Below, piece after piece: positions 26,026-33,908 of a DNA stretch of 40,693 bases. The stretch is from NCBI GenBank assembly GCA_002422725.1, contig DITE01000081.1:2862-43554 (forward strand), written 5' to 3'. The stretch's first letter is position 1; each line of letters opens with the position of its first letter. Position numbers and translations under genes: made by a program. Under the pieces are notes generated by a model. That model was not told where the DNA came from. It searched no databases and saw only the letters and a program-made list of their open reading frames with translations. Origin of the DNA: Bacteroidales bacterium UBA6192. Its GTDB lineage: Bacteria; Bacteroidota; Bacteroidia; Bacteroidales; F082.

Positions 26026-26385
26026 AACTAATTCATTTTCGGTTTGAAGCCTAAAGAAATTGAAGAAAATGAAGTTCGTGTCGCTTATGAAACAGGTTAG
26101 TAGTGTTTAGGTACGTAATCCCACAAGATTATCCAGGTATCTTTATGTTCAATATCAATCATTTGCAGATAAGTTTACTTGATTCGTTGCAGTATTTTAA
26201 CGATATCATTCAAACCAGTCATGGGTGAATCAATCCAAACTTTTATGTTTTGATCACTTCTGACGTAGCAAAACTATTGACCTTTAGCCCGCTATGACTA
26301 TATATTTGCAATATGATGCATGCTGGTTTGTCATTTCACAGTAAATCATTTTGCCTTTTCATTTTTAATTTTCTTATAAACTGAT

Positions 26386-26393
26386 TATATTTG
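26386..26393 (+). promoter_or_regulatory. -7 element (TATATTTG) upstream of the 160-aa membrane protein
   Basis: Exact TAnnTTTG on the plus strand. It predicts a leader of about 70 bases before the ATG at 26469. A second exact copy lies at 26301-26308. Confidence 0.5.
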
Positions 26394-26468
26394 TCGCTGT
26401 TTGCTGTCCATGTTCATCACAGTTAACGGTTTGGATAGTTATTTGTATAATGATTAAAACCAGAAAAG

Positions 26469-26951
26469 ATGATATCAAACATTCTTGACATTACCAGAAT
26501 CCTGTTGGTTTGTGTGGCATTTTTTGTGGGCTATCAGATTGGGTTTGCCAACGAAACCTATGATCCTGTGGGCCAGCTTCACTTTATGATTCCTGTTGTG
26601 ATTGTGGCTATCGCTGGAATTTCGGGACTCGAAGGGCTTTTGTTTGCGCGACAGTCTGCCGAGGCCAAAGGGTTCGAAACGGGAAGCAATTATCAGAAAC
26701 AATCAGCCATTGCTTTGCTGTCATATGCTGTGGTTGCTTTATTCGTTTACGGGAGTGAGTGGGGATTGCATGCTGAGCTTACTATTTTCTTTGCCTTTGC
26801 ATTTTTCTTCTTTTTTTCGGGCTTGAACCATGCTTTAGAAGCCTTTCGCCGGAAGAATTATGCATGGCAAAATGTGAACAGACCCTTTATAACCCTGCTC
26901 ATGATTGCCGGAATGATTTATCCGATTGTTATGGCACTGAAAGAATTGTAG
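26469..26951 (+). CDS. Four-helix membrane protein, unknown
   Basis: 160 residues with hydrophobic helices at about 5-25 (TRILLVCVAFFVGYQIGF), 38-60 (MIPVVIVAIAGISGLEGLLF), 80-120 (two segments, IALLSYAVVALFVYG and LTIFFAFAFFFFFSGLNHAL) and 138-157 (FITLLMIAGMIYPIVMAL). A central polar loop carries RQSAEAKGFETGSNYQKQ, and HALEAFRRKNYAWQNVNRP joins the last helices. I recognise no enzyme motif or named family with confidence. It stands alone on the plus strand, between a promoter and a 362-base gap. Confidence 0.78.
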   Translation: MISNILDITRILLVCVAFFVGYQIGFANETYDPVGQLHFMIPVVIVAIAGISGLEGLLFARQSAEAKGFETGSNYQKQSAIALLSYAVVALFVYGSEWGLHAELTIFFAFAFFFFFSGLNHALEAFRRKNYAWQNVNRPFITLLMIAGMIYPIVMALKEL

Positions 26952-27313
26952 CCACCTATCAACAGCCTGATTATCCATGTTTCTGCTGCTTGATTTGATA
27001 AATCATTGGTGTTAAGTGGATTATATACCTGATTAATTTGCTTTGATTGGTTTATTTATCTCCAAATCCGGCCTGTTTTGTTTCTCTATAGCTAAGGTTA
27101 TCTGGTTAAAACACCTTCATCGTTTCAAATGACTAATTCATTAAATTTCACTGCTTCTGACAGAATTTGACACTTAAGGATGTGTTCATTTCATGTAAAG
27201 TCAAATCTATACAGTAACACAATAAATCAATTCGGAATAGGTTAATTGGTTTGATCGATCAGAACATGGTTTTGATCATGCATTACCTTTGATTATCAAC
27301 TTAACTTGATTTT
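26952..27313. other. AT-rich intergenic region before the PagL-like gene
   Basis: 362 bases with no ORF, tRNA or convincing hairpin. The only clear signal is the -7 element at 27284-27291. Confidence 0.4.
27284..27291 (+). promoter_or_regulatory. -7 element (TACCTTTG) for the PagL-like gene
   Basis: Exact TAnnTTTG 22 bases before the ATG at 27314. Confidence 0.6.
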
Positions 27314-28462
27314 ATGAGGTACTTTTTGACGATTCTTCCACTATTTTTATTGTTATTGAGCTCATATTCACAAAATGAACCCGATCACAGTTTGGCGTCG
27401 TTACTGGGCAAGCACAAACCCTTTATTACTGCCACTTATCAACACGGGGGCATCATACCAACAACCGATTTTGTCAAGGGCGACAACCTGAGCGGTGCAC
27501 CAATTAATCGTTACCATGCCGCAACGATTAAAGTTGGTTTGCAAAACCCGGGTTATGCAGTCTGGCAGAGGGTTTATAAAGGACCAACCTATGGTCTTGG
27601 GTTTTTCACAGGCGATTTCTTCAACCCCCGTGAAATGGGGTATCCATACGCTGTTTTTGGATTTCTTGGAATTCCGGTTGCCCGTGGCAGAAAACTGGAA
27701 GTTTATACCGAGTTTCAATATGGACTAGCCTGGGACTGGCTTCATTATGACAGTTTGAAGAATCCCAGAAACCTCGCTATTGGCTCTTCTATAACAGTCT
27801 ATCTGGATATTGCCATGAAAGCAGTTTATCCACTGACAAGCAATCTTGATTTGGGATTTGGCCTAAGTTTTACCCATTTTTCAAATGGTGGTTTCGAGCG
27901 CCCTAACCGTGGGGTCAACCTGTATGCACCATCCGTTGAATTGAAGTATTTTGTCAATGGCAGACCTGATGTGAGGGGGATTGAACCCGCCAACAGGCTT
28001 GCGAGAACAAACGAACTGGTTTTTATGCTCGGTTATGGCGACCATCAGATCGTTGAACACGAGTTGGATACAAATTACTTTGCCGTAGGTGGACTGAGTT
28101 TAATGTATTCGATGCAACATACGAATGCTTTCAGATCGGGTCCGGGAATCGATCTTAATTATTGGTGGGGAATGACTGCGAAGCCCGATGGTAGCCCGGG
28201 ACCGGTTGGTTGGGACAATCTTTCCGTGGGACTGATCTATCAGCCCGAATTGATCGTTGACCGGTTTTCGTTGATGGGAGGGATAGGTATTTATGCCAGG
28301 CATCTGAATTACGGAAATTTTACACAGACCTATCAACGGCTCGGTGTAAAGTGTCATATCTACCGGAATTATTCTTTCGGGGTCAATGTGCGTGCCATCA
28401 ACTTTATGCTTGCAGAGTTTATGGAATTTAATCTGGGTTATCGTTTGATATGGGATAAGTAA
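27314..28462 (+). CDS. Acyloxyacyl hydrolase / PagL-like lipid A 3-O-deacylase
   Basis: Outer-membrane barrel enzyme expected to remove the 3-O-linked acyl chain of lipid A. A signal peptide spans about 1-19 (ending SSYSQ). The diagnostic PagL pattern is LSFTHFSNGGFERPNRGVNL, with His188-x-Ser190-Asn as the catalytic His/Ser pair, followed by YAPSVELKYFVNG. Barrel-like strands occupy the rest, ending in the aromatic FMEFNLGYRLIW. At 382 residues it is more than twice the length of Pseudomonas PagL (about 150 mature). The extra N- and C-terminal strand regions suggest a larger barrel, a form I believe occurs in Bacteroidota. It has its own promoter and no close operon partner. Confidence 0.8.
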   Translation: MRYFLTILPLFLLLLSSYSQNEPDHSLASLLGKHKPFITATYQHGGIIPTTDFVKGDNLSGAPINRYHAATIKVGLQNPGYAVWQRVYKGPTYGLGFFTGDFFNPREMGYPYAVFGFLGIPVARGRKLEVYTEFQYGLAWDWLHYDSLKNPRNLAIGSSITVYLDIAMKAVYPLTSNLDLGFGLSFTHFSNGGFERPNRGVNLYAPSVELKYFVNGRPDVRGIEPANRLARTNELVFMLGYGDHQIVEHELDTNYFAVGGLSLMYSMQHTNAFRSGPGIDLNYWWGMTAKPDGSPGPVGWDNLSVGLIYQPELIVDRFSLMGGIGIYARHLNYGNFTQTYQRLGVKCHIYRNYSFGVNVRAINFMLAEFMEFNLGYRLIWDK

Positions 28463-28469
28463 ACCTGCC

Positions 28470-28499
28470 CGAAACGCTGGTTTCGCGCTATAAGTAGCG
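28470..28499. repeat. Two adjacent perfect hairpins before moeA
   Basis: CGAAAC-GCTG-GTTTCG (28470-28485) is followed directly by CGCTA-TAAG-TAGCG (28486-28499). There is no U-run, so it is not a standard terminator. It may be an RNA structure at the 3' end of the PagL-like message. Confidence 0.45.
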
Positions 28500-28575
28500 A
28501 CCCGAAGACATCCGGATTGCTTCTGAAAAAGGCCTCTTATTCATTTTTCCGCTATTTTTACCAAAAAATTGCCGG

Positions 28576-29757
28576 ATGATTACTTTCGAACAAGCTTTGG
28601 CTAAAGTCACCGCCAACATTCCGTTAACCGATACTGAAAATATCTCTTTGGCGGAAAGTGCTGGCAGGGTACTTGCCGAAGATGTGCTGAGCGATATGGA
28701 TATGCCGCCATTCGATAAGGCTGCTGTTGATGGTTTTGCATGCAGGAGGGCCGACCTGGGACTGGGCTCGCTCAAAATAGTTGAAGTGATTGGCGCAGGA
28801 ATAGTTCCTGAAATTGACCTGACCGTTGGGTGTTGTTCCAAAATTATGACAGGAGCCATGGTGCCTTCAGGTGCCGATTGCGTTGTTATGGTGGAGCAGA
28901 CAGAGATATGCGATGCAGAAACAACTGTCAGGGTGATGAACCCAACCACCAAAAACAACATAGCCTTTAGGGGCGAAGACATCCACAGGGGAGATAAGCT
29001 CCTTGAAAAAGGAATTTTGATCAAACCTCAGCACATAGCCGTTATGGCAGCTGTTGGCGTGGTAAACCCGCTTGTTTTCATGCATCCGGCAGTTTGCGTG
29101 ATGTCAACAGGCGATGAACTGGTTGAGCCGCAATTTGTGCCGGGCCAAGCGCAGATACGTAACAGCAATGCCAGTCAGTTGATGGCGCAATTGACTGCAG
29201 TTGGCGCGAAAGCCGTTTACGGAGGAATTATTGGGGACAACGAACAGGATACATACGAAAAAATCAACGGAGCCCTGCAGCACAATCAGGTTCTCATTTT
29301 ATCGGGTGGAATTTCGATGGGCGATTTTGATTATGTTCCGGTTATCCTGAAGGAAATGGGCATGGAGATACTGTTCAGGACTATCGCAGTGCAACCGGGC
29401 AAGCCAACAGTTTTTGCGCGCTCAGGAAGCAAGTTCGTTTTTGCGCTCCCGGGGAATCCTGTTTCGTCTTTCAATATTTTTGAGCTGCTTGCCAAACCAT
29501 TCTTGTACAGGCTGATGGGCCATGAATACCATCCTGCAGTTTTGCGATTGCCATTGGGAATACCTTACAAACGTAAGGCCATAAACCGTCTTGGATTTGC
29601 ACCGGCTTATCTTGATGCATCCGGTAGGGTTTTCCCCATTATGTATCATGGGTCGGCGCATATCAGCGCACTCACCAATGCCACTGCGTTCCTGCAGATA
29701 CCATTGGGAGTTGAGTTATTATCGGAAGGAGAAATGGTTGATGTTCGACTCGTTTAA
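28576..29757 (+). CDS. moeA: Molybdopterin molybdenumtransferase MoeA
   Basis: Inserts molybdate (or tungstate) into adenylylated molybdopterin. The 393 residues cover all MoeA domains. The N-terminus has SLAESAGRVLAEDVLSDMDM then PPFDKAAVDGFA. Domain II includes KIMTGAMVPSGADCVVMVEQ. The MogA-like domain III has VMSTGDELVEP (about 175), LSGGISMGDFDYVP (about 244) and FALPGNPVSSFNIFELL (about 290). The C-terminal domain IV is complete. The ATG at 28576 follows a near -7 element (TATTTTTA, 28553-28560). moaA starts inside its 3' end, so moeA and moaA form one transcript. Mo versus W use cannot be told from sequence. Confidence 0.97.
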   Translation: MITFEQALAKVTANIPLTDTENISLAESAGRVLAEDVLSDMDMPPFDKAAVDGFACRRADLGLGSLKIVEVIGAGIVPEIDLTVGCCSKIMTGAMVPSGADCVVMVEQTEICDAETTVRVMNPTTKNNIAFRGEDIHRGDKLLEKGILIKPQHIAVMAAVGVVNPLVFMHPAVCVMSTGDELVEPQFVPGQAQIRNSNASQLMAQLTAVGAKAVYGGIIGDNEQDTYEKINGALQHNQVLILSGGISMGDFDYVPVILKEMGMEILFRTIAVQPGKPTVFARSGSKFVFALPGNPVSSFNIFELLAKPFLYRLMGHEYHPAVLRLPLGIPYKRKAINRLGFAPAYLDASGRVFPIMYHGSAHISALTNATAFLQIPLGVELLSEGEMVDVRLV

Positions 29758-30541
29758 CCGAAAGATCAATTATCTGCGGGTTTCCGTAACCGACCGGTGC
29801 AACCTGAGATGTGTCTACTGTATGCCCGAATGTGGTGTAACGCCGGTGGCACATGATCAGATACTCAGTTTCGAGGAAATTGTGGAAGTCATACAGTATG
29901 CAGTTTCACATGGTGTTGACAAAGTTCGGATCACAGGAGGCGAACCCCTTGTCAGGCGCGGAATTGTTGAATTGGTAGCAAAAATCGCCGGCATTCAGGG
30001 GATCCGCGATCTGGGGATGACCACAAACGCCATTTTGCTGGACAGATTTGCGCAACCACTTTTAGACGCCGGTCTCCATCGGGTAAACATTAGCCTGGAT
30101 ACCATTGATCCGGTAAGGTTTCGTCAAATTACCCGGACTGGTCAGATCGAAGATGTTTTTCGTGGCATTGATGCTGCCAGAAAGGCTGGCCTTGAGCCGA
30201 TTAAAATTAACTGTGTAATCAAGGAAACCTCCGATGAGCCGGATGCAGCAGGGGTTAAAGACTTCTGCAGGGCGAATGGGCTCGAGCTTAGGTTTATCCA
30301 TGAAATGAATCTTGAAACCGGTCAGTTTTCGGTTGTGGAAGGAGGCGATGGCGGCCATTGTTCGAGCTGCAACCGCTTAAGACTAACTGCCAATGGTGAC
30401 CTGAAGCCTTGTTTATTCAGCGATCTGGCCTTCAACATCAGAGAATTGGGTATAGAGAAAGCCTATCTGGCTGCTATCGGAAACAAACCCGGATGTGGCT
30501 CAGTCAATATGAAGAGTCGCTTTAGCAATATTGGAGGTTAA
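29741..30541 (+). CDS. moaA: GTP 3',8-cyclase MoaA, shortened form
   Basis: Radical-SAM enzyme for the first step of molybdopterin synthesis. The start at 29741 (MFDSFNRKINYLRVSVTDRC) overlaps moeA by 17 bases and has a purine-rich GGAAGGAGAAA just upstream. The SAM cluster Cys20-x3-Cys24-x2-Cys27, VRITGGEPLVRRG, the second cluster Cys207-x2-Cys210-x13-Cys224 in CSSCNRLRLTANGDLKPCLF, and the terminal IGG are all present. At 266 residues it is about 60 shorter than usual (E. coli 329). The loss lies between LRFIHEM (183-189) and Cys207, where only 17 residues remain instead of about 75. The frame is uninterrupted and both clusters are intact, so I call it functional but unusual. Confidence 0.9.
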   Translation: MFDSFNRKINYLRVSVTDRCNLRCVYCMPECGVTPVAHDQILSFEEIVEVIQYAVSHGVDKVRITGGEPLVRRGIVELVAKIAGIQGIRDLGMTTNAILLDRFAQPLLDAGLHRVNISLDTIDPVRFRQITRTGQIEDVFRGIDAARKAGLEPIKINCVIKETSDEPDAAGVKDFCRANGLELRFIHEMNLETGQFSVVEGGDGGHCSSCNRLRLTANGDLKPCLFSDLAFNIRELGIEKAYLAAIGNKPGCGSVNMKSRFSNIGG

Positions 30542-30602
30542 AGATTTCATAGAGTTTTGATCTTTTAACACTTTCCTGTGATGATGATGTTCATGCACTG
30601 TT

Positions 30603-30610
30603 TACTTTTG
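30603..30610 (+). promoter_or_regulatory. -7 element (TACTTTTG) for moaC
   Basis: Exact TAnnTTTG 23 bases before the moaC ATG at 30634. It suggests moaC can be transcribed apart from moeA-moaA. Confidence 0.6.
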
Positions 30611-30633
30611 TCATCAATAAGTACACATTGATT

Positions 30634-31086
30634 ATGTCAAAACTAAGTCACACCAGCGACGATGGCAAGGCAAGCATGGTGGATGTAAGCCAGAAAAATC
30701 CCATGTTACGCGAGGCTGTTGCTGAAGGTTTCATATCCTTGCAGCAAGAAACAATACAGCTTATCATCGACAATCAGATGAAAAAAGGAGATGTGCTTGT
30801 TGTGGCTGAAATTGCCGGTGTTCAGGCAGCAAAAGCAACAAGTAGCCTGATTCCTTTGTGCCATCCGCTTTTGCTGAGCGATATTCAGGTAAAGGCTAGA
30901 CTGGTTGAAAACGGGGTTCATGTTCAGGCCAATGTGAAATGTATTGGCAACACGGGTGTTGAAATGGAAGCACTTACATCTGTCAGTATTGCCTTACTGA
31001 CAGTGTACGATATGTGTAAAGCAGTTGATAAGGCAATGGAAATTGGCAGTATACATCTGGTTTCCAAGATAAAGACAAACCTTTGA
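30634..31086 (+). CDS. moaC: Cyclic pyranopterin monophosphate synthase MoaC
   Basis: Converts the MoaA product to cPMP. From the ATG at 30634 it has 150 residues, near the usual 160. Family pieces: MVDVSQKNPMLREAVAEGFI at the start, SLIPLCHPLLLSDIQVKARL with the conserved His, GVEMEALTSVSIALLTVY, and the active-site VYDMCKAVDKAMEIGSIHLV with Asp126 and Lys129 (E. coli Asp128/Lys131). A TTG two codons upstream also opens the frame, but the ATG is more likely. It lies 92 bases after moaA and 16 bases before the TPR gene, which it may co-transcribe. Confidence 0.96.
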   Translation: MSKLSHTSDDGKASMVDVSQKNPMLREAVAEGFISLQQETIQLIIDNQMKKGDVLVVAEIAGVQAAKATSSLIPLCHPLLLSDIQVKARLVENGVHVQANVKCIGNTGVEMEALTSVSIALLTVYDMCKAVDKAMEIGSIHLVSKIKTNL

Positions 31087-31102
31087 CCATAATCAGATTC
31101 CA

Positions 31103-33103
31103 GTGAATCGTCCCATAATCTTGCTTCTTGGATTGGTTTTTATTGTTTCCAGCCTTTGTGCTCAGGTAAATTACCGCTATTTTGTGTATAATGGACGGAT
31201 AAGCCTGTCGGAAGATCGTTTCCCGGATGCCATTCGACACTTCAACACGGCAATCAGTGCCAAACCGGATTTGTTTGAAGCCTATTTTCTCAGGGGTGTG
31301 GCTAAGTTCAACCTGAGTGATTATCAGGGGGCAATTGATGATTTCACCACAACCCTGACTATTCATCCTTTGTATGTAAGGGCTTATCACTACCGCGGTA
31401 TTTCGCACGACAGGCTGAAAAACTATTACAATGCGAAGACTGATTTTGCACGAGCATTGGCTATCGATCCTTTTAATGCAGATCTGCATGTTGCCAATGG
31501 AGCAACACGCATGCATCTGAACGATTTTTCAGGTGCTATTGAAGATTATAATATGGCCTTGATGATCAATCCCGGACTTTCATATGCTTATCTGAACAGG
31601 GGAATTGCCAAAATCTTGCTCGACAGGAAGGCTGAGGCACTTCAAGACCTTGATAAAGCAGTTTTTAATGATTATTTTGACAGCGATGCATGGATAAGAC
31701 GTGGTATGTTACGCTCTGAAATGGACGACATTACAGGCGCTATGGAGGATTTTAATCAGGCCCTGAAAATTGATGATAGCAATCCGCTATTGTTTTTTCA
31801 GCGTGCACTTCTGCATCTGAAACAAAACGATACGCTGGCAGCACTCAAAGACTATGAGCAGGTGAATGTGCTCGATCAGCGCAACGCGCTAACCTATTAT
31901 AACCGTGCTTTGTTGTATAGTCTAATTGGCCAGCTCGACGCCTCCATTGTGCTCTATGATGAAGTGATCAAAATAAACCCTCAGAATGTTTATGCCTGGT
32001 ATAACCGGGGCATCACACATTATCAGTTGAGAAGGCTGAAAGAGGCTGAAAAAGATTTTACCGAAGCCATCAGGATCTTTCCTGATTTTGCAGGAGCCTG
32101 GATAAACCGTTCGGTGGTGCGTCGCGAAATGAGAAGCAATAGAGAGTCAGATGCTGATTACGAAAAAGCCATGGCGATTATCATGGCAATGAATGGACCA
32201 GATGCTAATCCGGATTCGCTTTATCATCAGTATGCTGATTCAACCTATTTCGACAAAATAATTGAACTTGAATCGGATTTCATCAGTGGTGAAGCCAAAT
32301 CGGGAAGGGTGCAGTTTAGGGATATTGATATTCGTCCATTTGGCTTCTTTGTTGTTGGAATTAAACCTGATACAAAAACGACAACAGACATCAGGTCAAT
32401 GTATTACAACTCTGGTTCAATCTTTGAATCAATCAACAACACAACAGGCAGGCAATTCGCTTTGATTAATCAGACCAGATTGAATAATGATGCAAAACCG
32501 GAATTGCCACTCAACACAATGGACACCCTCATAGCCGATAAGGCTGAAGGTGGGTGCGCCGGACTGGCCGATTTTGCTTTGATGCAACAGAAAGTCGGGA
32601 ATTATCAAAAGGCTCTCCGTGCATTGGATGAAATGAAGGCATGTGGAGATGATTTTGATGTTTTTGGTCTGAATGCTGGATCAATCAGGGCTTTGCTTGC
32701 CGAATTGAGCTTGTCGGATGAACCATATGTTATTGATGTGATGATTGCCCCACGCAAGCAAAGCCTGTCGAAGCCGGGTACATTTGAATTGCCCGATTAT
32801 AACGCAGCTTTAAATGATTTTCAAAGGCTTGTTCGCAAGCAACCCGACAACGCCTATGCATTGTACAATACGGCTACCCTGAAACTGATGATGAAACAAT
32901 ATCACCGGTCAATTGATGATTACAGCGAGGCAATCAGACTTGCTCCCGATCTGGCTGAGGCTTATTACAACCGCGCTTTGACACTCTTGTTTCTGGAAGA
33001 AGAAAAGCTGGCATGTGCCGACCTGAGCAAAGCGGGTGAGCTTGGCATTATTGAGGCATATGCAGTTATCAGAAAATACTGCGCAAGGCCAGGTCAGAGG
33101 TAA
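31103..33103 (+). CDS. Exported TPR repeat protein, unknown role
   Basis: 666 residues starting at a GTG; a signal peptide (MNRPIILLLGLVFIVSSLCA) fits only this start. About nine to ten TPR units fill residues 25-360 (FPDAIRHFNTAISAKPDLFE, AYAYLNRG-type repeats, VYAWYNRGITHYQLRRLKEA). A 200-residue region (about 365-570) follows with no repeat signal, including FRDIDIRPFGFFVVGIKPDT and a Cys-containing AEGGCAGLADFALMQQKVGN. Two further TPRs end the protein (AYALYNTATLKLMMKQYHRS). It is likely a periplasmic or lipid-side scaffold. It begins 16 bases after moaC, but nothing in it points to molybdopterin; the link may be only positional. Confidence 0.85.
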   Translation: MNRPIILLLGLVFIVSSLCAQVNYRYFVYNGRISLSEDRFPDAIRHFNTAISAKPDLFEAYFLRGVAKFNLSDYQGAIDDFTTTLTIHPLYVRAYHYRGISHDRLKNYYNAKTDFARALAIDPFNADLHVANGATRMHLNDFSGAIEDYNMALMINPGLSYAYLNRGIAKILLDRKAEALQDLDKAVFNDYFDSDAWIRRGMLRSEMDDITGAMEDFNQALKIDDSNPLLFFQRALLHLKQNDTLAALKDYEQVNVLDQRNALTYYNRALLYSLIGQLDASIVLYDEVIKINPQNVYAWYNRGITHYQLRRLKEAEKDFTEAIRIFPDFAGAWINRSVVRREMRSNRESDADYEKAMAIIMAMNGPDANPDSLYHQYADSTYFDKIIELESDFISGEAKSGRVQFRDIDIRPFGFFVVGIKPDTKTTTDIRSMYYNSGSIFESINNTTGRQFALINQTRLNNDAKPELPLNTMDTLIADKAEGGCAGLADFALMQQKVGNYQKALRALDEMKACGDDFDVFGLNAGSIRALLAELSLSDEPYVIDVMIAPRKQSLSKPGTFELPDYNAALNDFQRLVRKQPDNAYALYNTATLKLMMKQYHRSIDDYSEAIRLAPDLAEAYYNRALTLLFLEEEKLACADLSKAGELGIIEAYAVIRKYCARPGQR

Positions 33104-33450
33104 GGTGTTGCCGGCTGTGACGACTTAAGGTTGATAGCTGTTGAATCGCTATTTGTCATTGTTTTTTCAATCATCTCAACATTTTAGATTCAGATCATCC
33201 GGCTAAACCAGGTTACCGTTTTTTTTTCTATTTGTCCAGAATGCTCCAACTTAAGTTATTTCTAGAGAGACACAATACCTCCCGCAAGCCTGATTTGTTG
33301 TTTTGCAATAAGGTTGGATATAATTTACATGTTTGCAAAATGGCTTGAGCCTTTGATTATTTGATCTCGCTTTCCAAATGCTTGAGGTTATTTTCCATTT
33401 TTTTTTCGGGCGAAGGCTTGATAACAGAAAGTGAAATCTGGTTTTGAAGC
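33104..33450. other. Intergenic region between convergent genes
   Basis: 347 bases after the TPR gene. It holds the probable terminator at 33200-33227 and a second T-run near 33400. I see no ORF or RNA gene. Confidence 0.4.
33200..33227 (+). terminator. Probable terminator after the TPR gene
   Basis: CGG-c-TAA pairs with TTA-CCG around a 6-base loop (one bulged C), followed by nine T. The stem is weak but the T-run is long. Confidence 0.45.
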
Positions 33451-33837
33451 TTAGATTTGAAACAAATCCGGGTCAAAAGCCTGAAAAAACAGGCCAAAAG
33501 CGAAGGCAAAAACAATACCCAGAACGGCAAGTAAAAGCATGATAATTACCAATACACCATTGATTGTGAAATAATTATTAAGACCAAGCAGCGAATCGAT
33601 CAGGCTCTTTTTATCGCCTGCAACAAAGGCTGACCGGGCATTATTGGATGCCTTAAGCAAAATCACCCCAAGCCAGATAGGTAACCATGCAGTGATTAAA
33701 CCAACGATGGTAAGTGCTGTAATTGATCCCAAAACTATCAGGCTTATGCCTATAAATTTCATCCATCCGGCAGCATTTGCCAAAGGTTGGCTAAGCTCTT
33801 TAACCAGTTTATCTTCCATGAAATCAGACTGTTCCAT
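33451..33837 (-). CDS. DUF5362-like small membrane protein
   Basis: 128 residues. A polar start (MEQSDFMEDKLVKELSQPLA) precedes a membrane domain with GWMKFIGISLIVLGSITALT then IVGLITAWLPIWLGVILLKA. A polar loop (SNNARSAFVAGDKKSLIDSL) follows, and then the long hydrophobic VLVIIMLLLAVLGIVFAFAF. The pattern matches, from memory, the DUF5362 family of Bacteroidota; the biochemical role is unknown. The alternative start at Met7 cannot be excluded. It is divergent from the MOSC-MogA gene with 71 bases between starts. Confidence 0.8.
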   Translation of the reverse strand: MEQSDFMEDKLVKELSQPLANAAGWMKFIGISLIVLGSITALTIVGLITAWLPIWLGVILLKASNNARSAFVAGDKKSLIDSLLGLNNYFTINGVLVIIMLLLAVLGIVFAFAFGLFFQAFDPDLFQI

Positions 33838-33908
33838 AACTTATGCGTTTTTTGTGTTTTTTTGGTATTTTGATTGTAAATTTAGTATTTTAGCCTGTTC
33901 ATTAACAC

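Larger units (their letters stand above)
25958..26468. other. 511-base gene-poor region between divergent genes
   Basis: Holds the C1 peptidase promoter at the left and two exact plus-strand -7 elements at 26301-26308 and 26386-26393. The first is followed by a 23-codon ORF (26312-26383). At 26044-26100 a purine-rich 18-codon open stretch ending in TAG looks protein-like (KPKEIEENEVRVAYETG) and may be a gene remnant. No strong hairpin. Confidence 0.45.

Noticed and set aside
28463..28575. Moco riboswitch upstream of moeA
   Set aside because: The space is only 113 bases and shows two short simple hairpins, not the multi-stem Moco motif as I know it.
29591..29740. Upstream extension of MoaA by 50 residues
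   Set aside because: It is the moeA coding region read in another frame; the conserved MoaA start begins at 29741.
29741..30541. Frameshifted or pseudogene MoaA
   Set aside because: The frame is continuous, with both cysteine clusters and the terminal Gly-Gly intact, so the short length is not a break.
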